Assembly: GCA_017307755.1 (NCBI GenBank)
Contig: JAFKGQ010000025.1
Location: forward strand, 1-64,000
Direction of reading: 5' to 3'
Length of the DNA: 64,000 bases
Source of the DNA: Chitinophagaceae bacterium
GTDB lineage: Bacteria; Bacteroidota; Bacteroidia; Chitinophagales; Chitinophagaceae
How positions within the stretch are numbered: the first letter of the stretch is position 1; every line of letters starts with the position of its first letter. A program made the translations under genes and the position numbers. Shown here one piece after another: positions 7,827 through 15,723 of the stretch. Below the pieces are notes generated by a model. It ran no database searches, was not told where the DNA came from, and saw nothing but the letters and a program-made list of their open reading frames with translations.

Positions 7827-8813
7827 TCACGTTTTCTTCAACTGTCGTAAACGCCACCGGTAGGATTGCCAGTAGTGCCGTTGGGCCCTGGGATCGAGGT
7901 AGGACGAAAAGGTAAGGGTTTCCACTTCGTCCGTTTTGGAAAGCAACAGGTCGGCGATATCCGCGAAGATTTTTTTGGGGATATGGGCCTGCTCTGCCAG
8001 GACAGAAAATTGATGCATAATTTTGTCTTGTGCCAGTGGCGCAGGCAAAAGACCTTCGTCCAACGCAAAATCTTTGTCCTGGATATGGATCCGGCTGTTG
8101 AGCAGATCGTAAGCCGGGCTCAGCCTATAATCACCCATGGGGGTTTCCAAAAGGGAAAAATTCTTAAAATGGGCGTCGCCGTTAGCAAACAAATAGTTGA
8201 ACAGCAGTAATTTCAGCAATTTAGGCGCTTCCACGGCATAGGCCGGGACGTATTTTTCCAGTAACTGAAAAAGCTCCAGGTAGTTGCCCTGGTATTTATA
8301 ATGTTCTCCATGGGTTTGCGGGGTCCGTCCTGCCAGGGAGGCAAAATCATCCTGCGCCAGCTTGCTCCCGTCTACCGCGACATCAAAACGTTTCGTAATA
8401 TAGGCGGGGGCGCCATTCTGGAAAAAGATCAGGGCATTCTCCGCCGTTTCAATGCCATACACCTGTCGCGCAATTTGCATGGTGACATGTTCATTGGCGG
8501 GCATCTGGTCGGGTTTTTTGCCCGCGGCTGGGATCGGTTTTAAGATATAGCCCCCCCGTTCTCCTTCTTTGATGAGCCGGAGCTTATTCTTTTCCAACAG
8601 GACGGAAAATTTTTCCTGTACCCCGGAGATGGACATGCGACGTACATTTTCTTCGAATAATTTATCCGTGGCAGGGTCCGAGGCAGGTGAATCGTACGGC
8701 AGGATATGGCTAACTTTTCTACTGTGGAAAACCCGCTTCAAAGCTGTTCCGCTGTAGGTGTGATAACCGGGGGCCAAGGTGCCGGGACAATAGTTGATTA
8801 TTGGTAATGGCAT
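7827..8813 (-). CDS. hipT: HipT, HipA-type serine/threonine kinase toxin lacking the N-terminal subdomain
   Basis: The protein has 328 residues and corresponds to HipA without its first 100 residues. The glycine-rich loop holds Ser61-Ile62-Ser63 (RRMSISGVQEKFS), the SIS motif known from HipT, where both serines are autophosphorylation sites. Catalytic residues are visible in NGDAHFKNFS (Asp213, Lys217, Asn218), and a metal-binding Asp236 lies in SPAYDLLN. Known HipT phosphorylates tryptophanyl-tRNA synthetase; that this protein shares the target is inference. It is the last gene of the hipB-hipS-hipT operon and follows hipS by five bases. All key residues are present, so it should be active. 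Confidence 0.93.
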   Translation of the reverse strand: MPLPIINYCPGTLAPGYHTYSGTALKRVFHSRKVSHILPYDSPASDPATDKLFEENVRRMSISGVQEKFSVLLEKNKLRLIKEGERGGYILKPIPAAGKKPDQMPANEHVTMQIARQVYGIETAENALIFFQNGAPAYITKRFDVAVDGSKLAQDDFASLAGRTPQTHGEHYKYQGNYLELFQLLEKYVPAYAVEAPKLLKLLLFNYLFANGDAHFKNFSLLETPMGDYRLSPAYDLLNSRIHIQDKDFALDEGLLPAPLAQDKIMHQFSVLAEQAHIPKKIFADIADLLLSKTDEVETLTFSSYLDPRAQRHYWQSYRWRLRQLKKT

Positions 8814-8818
8814 GAAGG

Positions 8819-9139
8819 TTATATTTTACGGACGGTGACGGCACCAATCGTGTCATTGGCGGCTGTTGTCAGGAGTAGTCCGAAATAATCGTCTTGGTCG
8901 ACCCTGTTCAAGTGACACACGACTTGTCGGTTGGAGCCTTCCGGTAGTAGGTTATAAAAAAAAGGAAACAGGAACGTTGAATGATAAGATAATTTGGTTT
9001 TAGGCAGCGTAAGACTAATCGCCGGCTTGCTTCGGTCGTCTACCCAGGAAGGGGCGTATTGAAACAGAAAAGACCCGTCATCCTGCTGCGTTAAGGTTCC
9101 GGCTTCCTCTCCTTTAAATAATACGGTAGCTTGTCTCAT
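8819..9139 (-). CDS. hipS: HipS, free-standing HipA N-terminal subdomain (antitoxin)
   Basis: The protein has 106 residues and matches the N-terminal subdomain 1 of HipA (couple_hipA): it begins with a beta-sheet region around LFKGEEAGTLTQ and ends in a helical part with FLFPFFYNLLPEGSNR. In the HipBST systems studied, this small protein, not HipB, neutralises the kinase. The gene overlaps hipB by four bases (ATGA), which implies translational coupling. There is no sign of frameshifting that would explain the split as damage to a hipA gene: both parts have their own start, stop and spacing. The split is therefore the natural HipBST arrangement. Confidence 0.9.
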   Translation of the reverse strand: MRQATVLFKGEEAGTLTQQDDGSFLFQYAPSWVDDRSKPAISLTLPKTKLSYHSTFLFPFFYNLLPEGSNRQVVCHLNRVDQDDYFGLLLTTAANDTIGAVTVRKI

Positions 9140-9354
9140 GATGCAGTTCCCATACTTTTGACGGTGATCGTAACTTCAAGGCCAAGGGCATCTCCTATCT
9201 TTTGTAGGGTGAGTAAGGTGGGATTACCCTTGCCGCTCTCGAATTGTTTCAAGGTTCGCAGCCCTACGCCAGACAATGTGGCCAGCGTTTCCTGACTCAC
9301 ATGAAGGGATTCCCTCCTGGCCTTGACGATGTTGATGATCTCCTTATAGTGCAT
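9136..9354 (-). CDS. hipB: HipB, XRE-type DNA-binding protein of the hipBST operon
   Basis: The protein has 72 residues and is almost entirely an XRE helix-turn-helix domain (VSQETLATLSGVGLRTLKQFESGKGNPTLL, where the recognition helix lies around GLRTLKQFE). HipB proteins bind palindromes in their own promoter and repress the operon together with HipS/HipT. Three 17-base imperfect palindromes flank and overlap its promoter and start codon. It is the first gene of the operon, and its stop overlaps the hipS start. Confidence 0.93.
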   Translation of the reverse strand: MHYKEIINIVKARRESLHVSQETLATLSGVGLRTLKQFESGKGNPTLLTLQKIGDALGLEVTITVKSMGTAS

Positions 9355-9364
9355 TATATGGCTC
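9348..9364. promoter_or_regulatory. hipB operator copy 1
   Basis: A 17-base imperfect palindrome (AGTGCATTATATGGCTC on the + strand). It covers the hipB start codon (9352-9354). Binding here would block the leader and early transcription. Confidence 0.65.
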
Positions 9365-9373
9365 TATTTATAT

Positions 9374-9404
9374 CAAAAATACGCTTTTAGGTATTGATTT
9401 GCAA
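9374..9404 (-). promoter_or_regulatory. hipB: hipBST promoter
   Basis: On the minus strand, a -33 TTG (complement of 9402-9404) is followed after 20 bases by a perfect -7 element TATTTTTG (complement of 9374-9381). The promoter lies between operator copies 1 and 2, which fits repression by HipB. Confidence 0.65.
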
Positions 9405-9408
9405 TAAA

Positions 9409-9425
9409 AGTGCATTATAGTGCTC
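9409..9425. promoter_or_regulatory. hipB operator copy 2
   Basis: A 17-base imperfect palindrome (AGTGCATTATAGTGCTC), four bases upstream of the -33 element and exactly 61 bases from copy 1. Confidence 0.65.
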
Positions 9426-9469
9426 TTTTTTGAGTAAATGCATTAATTTTAATGAAAATAGTGTCTAAA

Positions 9470-9486
9470 AGTGCAATATATTGCTC
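9470..9486. promoter_or_regulatory. hipB operator copy 3
   Basis: A 17-base palindrome (AGTGCAATATATTGCTC) with a perfect 12-base core GCAATATATTGC. It lies exactly 61 bases beyond copy 2. Confidence 0.65.
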
Positions 9487-9505
9487 CATTGATGAGAGAT
9501 TATGC

Positions 9506-11047
9506 TCATACTTTCCTTATCGTGTCTATTTGTTGCGCAGGGGGCGTGCAGTTGCAATCACAGCCAGTGGGTTTTAGCTTTTCGATGTCTTTCAATTGTC
9601 TGTCTGTCTGACGGATCTCCGTTGCATTTTTTGCGTCATTTACTATTACAGAAATGTCCCGGAGATCCAGCTGGTGCAGATATTCATTCAGCTCGTCTTT
9701 TGAAAAGGGATGGATGGACAGGTCGACAACCTGGTCAACACCGCATCTGAAAGTGGCGGTGCCGCCTATAGGCTGTCCATCCTTTTCCCCGAGAGCTACC
9801 AATATTCCTTTGGCATTTTGCGGCAATGGCAATCGCCCATTCGGGTCATAAAAGGCAAATAAGCTATCTCCCACGGTTGACGGCCCTCCTTCCTGCAATA
9901 CGCGGACCGAAGGAATTGCGAGGAAGACATTTACGGCTGTCTTGTATTGCGGAGGTATCCGCGCAAATAAGCTGGCGGCCACTACTCCTTTCACGTCCTG
10001 CAGGAGCCGATCGATATTATACCATCCAAAACTTTTAATCTCAAATTGAAAATATTCCGCCTGGTACACCGGAGCGACAACTTTTGATACGACACCGACG
10101 GTATCGGGGTTGATATAGCCCGCGGGCATTGTCTGTCGCAGCACTATCCTTGGGCCATTGTCTTTTACTAAAGCCCGGCGTTTGTTCAGGAGGCTATCCC
10201 TTTTGGATTCGTATAATGCACAGCTGTCCGTACAATGATAAAGGCGGTCGTCCGGCATAGGCAGTCCATGTTTGTAGCTCTCATTATCGATGAACCGATA
10301 CAGATCACGCATTGATTTGTCTGTCAAATCCGAAAATGTGTTCATCTGTGTTCTGTTGTATTGCTCATAAAGGCAATGAGTATATCTGTCGCCGGATGCA
10401 AGTACCGTCTTGTTATTCTTTGTAAATGAATACAGCCATTTCCAATCTCGTCGTTGGGATATATATGCCAGGTCAGGACCCAGGACCACTTTACCTATCC
10501 CATGACAGCTGGCGCAATTGGTGGTGAATATGGCGTTGCCTTCATCCAACGCTTTCATGGCAGAGTCGCTTGCGAGGGGTTGCGGGTCTTTCCAACTGAT
10601 ATTACCGTTGGCATTCACCGTACCTTTATACAGCTGCATTTTCTCATCGATATACTGAGTAGGAATACTGATAGATATCGGCTTTTTAACAGTAACTGTC
10701 TGTCCTTTGGCGGGCTCGATATTGATCATGCCCCCACTGCTGAGGATATTCCCACTACTGGTTACAGTAAGCAACCCTGTACGGATCATATCGCTCATGT
10801 GCAGGGCTTCCCGGATCACCAGCTTGACACTGGCGGCTCCGCCGGCATCCAGGGCGTTGGCGGGTATATGGACGAGGCTGCCTTCGGGCGCCCGGAGCAC
10901 GGTGTCCCGGGAGACATCGATTTCGACGGTAAAAGGCTGGAGGGCGTCCGGCTTGAAAACAGCGTTTGAGGTATCGGTATGATTGCAGCGGGTCAGGCTG
11001 AAAAGAGAAAGAATGCCTGCCACGAGGAGGTAATAGGGCTTGTACAT
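9506..11047 (-). CDS. Lipoprotein with a cytochrome c domain
   Basis: I start the protein at MYKPYYLLVAG (11047) because this gives a clean lipoprotein signal with lipobox LTRC (Cys21); the ATG at 11095 would add 16 residues in front. Residues 25-160 form a beta-rich region of unknown type. A class I cytochrome c domain follows: haem motif CASCH (Cys178, Cys181, His182) and a candidate axial Met235 in RTQMNTF. The remaining 250 residues are not recognised. It should be an envelope-anchored electron-transfer or sensory protein. It follows the response regulator gene by 55 bases on the same strand, so it may be co-transcribed with that two-component system. Confidence 0.85.
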   Translation of the reverse strand: MYKPYYLLVAGILSLFSLTRCNHTDTSNAVFKPDALQPFTVEIDVSRDTVLRAPEGSLVHIPANALDAGGAASVKLVIREALHMSDMIRTGLLTVTSSGNILSSGGMINIEPAKGQTVTVKKPISISIPTQYIDEKMQLYKGTVNANGNISWKDPQPLASDSAMKALDEGNAIFTTNCASCHGIGKVVLGPDLAYISQRRDWKWLYSFTKNNKTVLASGDRYTHCLYEQYNRTQMNTFSDLTDKSMRDLYRFIDNESYKHGLPMPDDRLYHCTDSCALYESKRDSLLNKRRALVKDNGPRIVLRQTMPAGYINPDTVGVVSKVVAPVYQAEYFQFEIKSFGWYNIDRLLQDVKGVVAASLFARIPPQYKTAVNVFLAIPSVRVLQEGGPSTVGDSLFAFYDPNGRLPLPQNAKGILVALGEKDGQPIGGTATFRCGVDQVVDLSIHPFSKDELNEYLHQLDLRDISVIVNDAKNATEIRQTDRQLKDIEKLKPTGCDCNCTPPAQQIDTIRKV

Positions 11048-11102
11048 ACTTTTGGGATATAGATACAAGATAGTATAGGAATGCCATTCCGGCATCTTTT
11101 TA

Positions 11103-11846
11103 TCAGGAGAACTTTATTTTGTCCCAAAGTTTATTGGATACTACTCTTTCAATGACCTGTTCGCGATAGTTCCTGCTGATAGGGATACGATAAGACTGGA
11201 TAAAGATCTCGTTACCTTCGATGCTTTCTATTTTGTCGATGGATACGATGTAGGATTTGTGCACACGGATGAATGCGTTACTATCCAAGTTTTCCTCCAA
11301 GTGCTTCAGATAGAGTAAAGTAACGTATTTGCCTTTGCGTGTATAGAGGGTGACATAGTTCTGCATCCCTTCCACGTACATAATGTCGGCGAAGTGTATC
11401 TTTTCAAATTTGCTCCCGCATTTGATAAAGAAATAGTCGGCCGGTGGTTCAGGCCTGGAAGATGGGGAGCTTTCGTCCGCCTTATTGAGCAGACGGTGAT
11501 AATCCCTTGCCTTGCCTGCGGATTTTAAAAAGCGGTCGAGGGTGATGGGTTTTAGCAGGTAGTCCAGCGCGTTTAGCTGAAATCCTTCCAAAGCGTAACT
11601 GGGAAAGGCCGTAGTAATGATGACCATGGGAGGTTTTTGCACTATTTTCAGGAAGTCAATGCCATTCATTTTTGGCATCTGAATATCCAGGAACAGCAGG
11701 TCTACATGGTGCTGGTCCAGTATCTTTACCAGCTCTACAGGGTTTTCGCAGGTGTCGACGAGATGTAAAAAATCCACTTCCCCGACATATTTGGCGAGGC
11801 CTTCCCTGGCCAGGGGCTCATCGTCGATAATGACACAGTTTATCAT
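11103..11846 (-). CDS. LytTR family response regulator
   Basis: The protein has 247 residues from the start MINCVIIDDEP; the ATG at 11855 adds only three residues. The receiver domain is complete: acidic pair Asp8/Asp9, phospho-acceptor Asp54 in LLFLDIQMP, and a lysine in LDYLLKP. The C-terminal half is a LytTR DNA-binding domain (FIRVHKSYIVSIDKIE and ISRNYREQVIERV). It follows the histidine kinase gene by 11 bases and is surely its partner. LytTR regulators bind direct repeats in promoters; the divergently read barrel-protein gene at 13141 is a possible target, but this is inference. Confidence 0.94.
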   Translation of the reverse strand: MINCVIIDDEPLAREGLAKYVGEVDFLHLVDTCENPVELVKILDQHHVDLLFLDIQMPKMNGIDFLKIVQKPPMVIITTAFPSYALEGFQLNALDYLLKPITLDRFLKSAGKARDYHRLLNKADESSPSSRPEPPADYFFIKCGSKFEKIHFADIMYVEGMQNYVTLYTRKGKYVTLLYLKHLEENLDSNAFIRVHKSYIVSIDKIESIEGNEIFIQSYRIPISRNYREQVIERVVSNKLWDKIKFS

Positions 11847-11857
11847 CGTATACAACT

Positions 11858-12982
11858 TTAAGCAGTCTTCGATATGGGCAGCGGCATTATCAGCTCCGAA
11901 AGCCGGAGCCGCAACCTCACTTCGAAACTTGCGTTATTGTTTTGAATATCTAGATCGTATTGTCCGGGATAGATCAGGTCCAGTCTTCGCTGTACATTCT
12001 TAAGACCGATGCCGCCATAATGGACCACTTCGGTGAATGCAGAGGGGGCGGTGCTGTTGGATACTGAAAAGTCCAGCTGCCGCCCATCGAGCCGCAATTT
12101 GATCCTTATCCAATTAAGTTTGTCCGTCTCTTTTGAGACGTGCTTGAATGCATTTTCCACAAAGGTCATCAGTATAAAAGGGGCAATACCCAGGTCTTCA
12201 AAAGGCAACGGGTCCGCCTGGAGGCTGACCTCCATATTGGGGTTCTGACGGAGCTTCTCCAACTCGATGGAATTTTCAAGGTAGGCGATCTCCCTGCTCA
12301 GGAGTATCTGTCTGTCATTGCATTCGTATAGTTGATAGCGCAATAGCTCTGAGAATTTGGCCAGCGAGGCCGAAGCCATATCCGGGTTCTTATGGATAAG
12401 GAAAAAGATGGAATTAATGGTGTTGAAAAGAAAGTGCGGGTTGAACTGGTACTTGAGGAAATTCAACTCCGTCTCCAGCTTTTCCTTCTCCAGTTGCTGG
12501 TGTCGTTGCCGGGTCTGCAGCCAATTCTTTGTCAGCTTGATGCTCATGGCAAGGGTCATACTGGCCACAGTCCCGGATAGAGGGCTTCCCGTGTATAAAT
12601 AATATAGATTGAAGGAATCAACCCCATATAATTCCTTTAGGCTCCTGCCTGACAGGATGGAGGTGAGATAATATCCGGGGACGATACAGGCAGCAGTGAT
12701 CAGGATCGTGAGGACCAGGTATGTGATGTATTCGACAAACCGGCTTTTCTCCAGGTATCTCGGGATGAGGAAATACAGATTGAAATAGACACCCAGCGCC
12801 TGGAAGACGACATAAAAAAGGAATTTGATAACATAGATGGAAAAAATGGAGGAGGCCGCCTTTGCCGGGCTGCCAAGCGTAGTTGCCCACCAGCAAAAAT
12901 GGTAGATCAGCCAGAAAGGGATATGGTAAAGTTTATACCGTATGAACCAATGCTGTCCCGGTGTATGATAAGCGGCATTCAT
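11858..12982 (-). CDS. LytS-type sensor histidine kinase
   Basis: The protein has 374 residues. Four membrane segments occupy about residues 20-150, followed by a short coiled coil (about 152-172) and the His_kinase domain. The phospho-acceptor is His183 in LKYQFNPHFLFNTINS, the classic family motif. The ATP-binding part shows FVENAFKHV and GGIGLKNVQRRLDL. There is no periplasmic sensor domain of note, so the signal may be sensed in or near the membrane. The response regulator gene follows immediately. Confidence 0.94.
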   Translation of the reverse strand: MNAAYHTPGQHWFIRYKLYHIPFWLIYHFCWWATTLGSPAKAASSIFSIYVIKFLFYVVFQALGVYFNLYFLIPRYLEKSRFVEYITYLVLTILITAACIVPGYYLTSILSGRSLKELYGVDSFNLYYLYTGSPLSGTVASMTLAMSIKLTKNWLQTRQRHQQLEKEKLETELNFLKYQFNPHFLFNTINSIFFLIHKNPDMASASLAKFSELLRYQLYECNDRQILLSREIAYLENSIELEKLRQNPNMEVSLQADPLPFEDLGIAPFILMTFVENAFKHVSKETDKLNWIRIKLRLDGRQLDFSVSNSTAPSAFTEVVHYGGIGLKNVQRRLDLIYPGQYDLDIQNNNASFEVRLRLRLSELIMPLPISKTA

Positions 12983-13140
12983 TTGACTATAAGATACATA
13001 AAATCCGCCTTATTTGCAGCATAATTGACGAACTGCACCTGCCGGTATATGAACTGCGGGATTGCATCTGGTCAATTTATTTCGACGGGTGGTCAAAGCT
13101 TTTATAAAAATTTTCACGGAGAGGATTTCTTTGTCTGTGT

Positions 13141-15360
13141 ATGAAAAGAATACCTTTTCTCTGTTGTCTCCTATATCTCCTGGCGCCTGCCTATGGACAG
13201 GAACTAAAAGACACCGGCGTATTGAAAGAGGCGGTCATCACGGGTAAGAAACCCCTGGTCCAACAGCGACCGGACGGCATCGTAATCAATGTGGAAAGCT
13301 CCATGCTCACAAAAGGCAGCTCAGTACTGGAGATTCTGCAGCGGTCGCCGGGTGTGATCATCAATCGCAGGAATAACAGTATCTCTTTAAATGGGAAAGA
13401 AGGGGTGATGGTCATGATCAACGGGAAACTTATGCGCATGTCCATGACGGAGGTGATCACCTTATTGGAGGGAATGAGCGCGGACGATATTGAGAAGATC
13501 GAGTTGTTGTCGACACCTCCCGCACGTTATGACGCGGAAGGCAGCGCGGGTTTGATCAACATCGTTCTGAAGAAAAGCCGGCGGCGGGGCACCAGTGGTA
13601 ACATGTCCATTACAGGAGGCTATGGCTGGGGGGAGAAAGGTACGGCCGGCATGAACCTGGCGCATAACGGAAAGACCATGGACATATATGGGTCTTATAC
13701 TTTTTCGCATGACAGAAGCAAGACGAGTCTGTATATCCCCGGCACCAATGATTTCCCTGTTCTTGGCGGCCCGTTGGAGGTGCTGTTCCTGGATACCACC
13801 AGGGCTGTACGGAACAGCCATAATGTTACCCTGGGATGGGAGGCCCGGGTGACCCCCCGTGTTACGGTGGGCGGCAGTATCATCTTTGGTGTGAATACAG
13901 CCAACTATCATGCTATCAACAATGCAAGATACAATGTGCTGCCGGACTCGCTGCTGTTGTTCGAGGGATACGTAAATTCGACGAATCACTGGCGGAATCT
14001 GATGCCCTCTGTCTGGGTGGAAAAAAACACAGGGGCGGGAGAAAAGATTTCCTTCAATGCGGACTACCTGCGGTATGACAACAACAACCCTTCTGATATA
14101 CAAAGCACATTCACGGATAAATATGGTCGTCAGGCAGGGACGAATAATGATTCTCTTTTCTCTCCCCGGCAGCGGGGCATGGCACGTACGACGATAGAAG
14201 TGGGAGTGATAAAGACGGACTATGAAAAACAAATGAGCAAAAAGACGAGACTGGAGGCGGGTGTAAAAGGGACCTATACACAAAGTGCCAGTACCTCCGG
14301 ATTGGAGAGTGTAGTGGATGGAGAATGGGTCCGGCGTACCGGGATCTTGAACAACATCAGGATGAAGGAAGGGATCGGTGCGGCCTATGCATCCTTTAGC
14401 GTACAGCCTGACTCCGTGACCCATCTGACCATCGGAGTGCGGTATGAGTATGCACGCACCCGCCTGGAGAACGGGAATAAAGGAGTAGGTGATGTAGATA
14501 GACGGTTGGGCGTCTTGTTCCCCAATATTTCTTTTTCGCGGAAAACTTCGGAGCGGAGCGAGGTGCAGTTGTCCTATACCAAAAGGATCAGCAGACCTAC
14601 CTATAATGACCTGGCATCCTTTGTAGGTTATGTAGACCCGGTAGCCGTCTTTACGGGCAATCCATTATTACAGCCGACGATCACCTCCAACATAAAGTTG
14701 GGATATAACATCGGGGATTACGCTTTTTCCGTGCTGGCCAGCAGGGACGAAAACCCTATCCAGGAAGCTCAGTTGACGGAGAACCCTACCCACGACCTGA
14801 TGTATGTGTCACCCCAGAACATGGTCTATCGCAATTCACTGACCCTTCAGGCTACATTGCCATGGAAAGTAAACGACTGGTGGAACATGAGCTATAGCCT
14901 GACGGGCGGATGGAATAAGTTCAAGGAAACCTATACAGCGGCGCCCGCAGAAAAAAGCTACCTCAGCTATTCATTCAATTTCAGCCAGCGTTTCAAACTG
15001 CCGGACAATTTTTCCCTGGAACTTTCGGGTTGGTGGAACTCGCCCACCTGGTGGGGGACGATCAGGGGGGAAGGGTTTGGGTCGGTAGATGCCGGTGTAA
15101 AAAAGGAGCTGAAGAATAATAAAGGCACGCTTCAGCTGTCGGCTGCCGATGTTTTTAGCATCATGCAGGTCAGGATGTATTTCGGGATGCTTACCCGGGA
15201 AGCTTTTGCAACCACCACTTATGTAAAATACAACCCGGAAACCAGGATCTTCCCCATCCTGAAGCTGACGTATTCAAGGTCCTTCGGCACGGAGGGAAAA
15301 GCCAGGAGAAAGCCAGGGACAGGCTCGCAGGACGAAATAGACAGGATCAGAAAGAACTAA
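13141..15360 (+). CDS. TonB-dependent-receptor-like outer membrane beta-barrel protein
   Basis: The protein has 739 residues with a signal peptide (residues 1-19, ending YGQ). A plug-like domain follows directly: VLKEAVITGKKPLVQQRPDGIVINVESSM, then VLEILQRSPGVIINRR, and a receptor-type ARYDAEGSAGLINIVLKK. The rest is a long barrel with many aromatic-rich strands. The N-terminal CarboxypepD_reg-like domain found in many relatives is missing, and the protein is shorter than SusC. It fits the outer-membrane beta-barrel family often paired with sensor genes in Bacteroidota. It is divergently placed from the LytS/LytR pair. Confidence 0.88.
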   Translation: MKRIPFLCCLLYLLAPAYGQELKDTGVLKEAVITGKKPLVQQRPDGIVINVESSMLTKGSSVLEILQRSPGVIINRRNNSISLNGKEGVMVMINGKLMRMSMTEVITLLEGMSADDIEKIELLSTPPARYDAEGSAGLINIVLKKSRRRGTSGNMSITGGYGWGEKGTAGMNLAHNGKTMDIYGSYTFSHDRSKTSLYIPGTNDFPVLGGPLEVLFLDTTRAVRNSHNVTLGWEARVTPRVTVGGSIIFGVNTANYHAINNARYNVLPDSLLLFEGYVNSTNHWRNLMPSVWVEKNTGAGEKISFNADYLRYDNNNPSDIQSTFTDKYGRQAGTNNDSLFSPRQRGMARTTIEVGVIKTDYEKQMSKKTRLEAGVKGTYTQSASTSGLESVVDGEWVRRTGILNNIRMKEGIGAAYASFSVQPDSVTHLTIGVRYEYARTRLENGNKGVGDVDRRLGVLFPNISFSRKTSERSEVQLSYTKRISRPTYNDLASFVGYVDPVAVFTGNPLLQPTITSNIKLGYNIGDYAFSVLASRDENPIQEAQLTENPTHDLMYVSPQNMVYRNSLTLQATLPWKVNDWWNMSYSLTGGWNKFKETYTAAPAEKSYLSYSFNFSQRFKLPDNFSLELSGWWNSPTWWGTIRGEGFGSVDAGVKKELKNNKGTLQLSAADVFSIMQVRMYFGMLTREAFATTTYVKYNPETRIFPILKLTYSRSFGTEGKARRKPGTGSQDEIDRIRKN

Positions 15361-15672
15361 GGCTCCGGCTGCGTGGTCATTGTTTTTATGTACCACCCTT
15401 GGGTTGCCCATATCCAGCGCGCCTGGTATGCGCCTTTTACACGAAAAGTATCCTTGCCATCGATGATGCCCATTTGACGATAGTGTCCCGTCTGGTAGGC
15501 TGAATCATGATCCAATGTCAGTGAGTCGGTGGTGGAAGATACTTCCAGAACCTTTACATTCTTAAATGAAGAAAGGAACTTTCGGATGGAATCCCTGCCA
15601 TGGGCAATGCCACCCAGGTCCGCCGCAGGCTGCCAGGAGCAACAGGAAAAGAAGACCCGTCGTTTTTTTCAC
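15357..15672 (-). pseudogene. Remnant of a SnoaL-like lipoprotein, frameshifted and internally deleted
   Basis: On the minus strand a GTG at 15672 opens a perfect lipoprotein signal (VKKTTGLLFLLLLAACGG) but that frame stops after 37 codons. In the +1 frame the sequence continues as GGIAHGRDSIRKFLSSFKNV and GIIDGKDTFRVKGAYQARWI, which is the C-terminal half of a SnoaL/NTF2-like domain ending at 15357. The about 60 residues expected between signal peptide and HGRDSI are missing. The best reading is a deletion plus frameshift in a former secreted NTF2-like protein. Its end overlaps the convergent barrel-protein gene by four bases. Confidence 0.55.
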
Positions 15673-15708
15673 ATAAAAGGGTTTTATACAGGTAAATCTA
15701 CAACATCC

Positions 15709-15716
15709 TATATTTG
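15709..15716 (+). promoter_or_regulatory. -7 element TATATTTG
   Basis: A perfect TAnnTTTG match ending 7 bases before the ATG at 15724, again implying an almost leaderless transcript. No clear -33 element is seen. Confidence 0.4.
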
Positions 15717-15723
15717 CGGCGCT

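Noticed and set aside
7827..9139. Possible broken hipA gene (split into two frames)
   Set aside because: The two pieces have their own start and stop codons, normal spacing, and all motifs of the natural HipS/HipT pair, so the split is not damage.
9348..9486. Possible CRISPR-like repeat array
   Set aside because: Only three short 17-base units with imperfect identity; they are palindromic and centred on a promoter, so they are operators.
13462..14424. Long leftward open frame of 320 codons inside the barrel-protein gene
   Set aside because: Antisense to a gene with clear signal peptide and plug motifs; its translation has no recognisable domain and poor composition.
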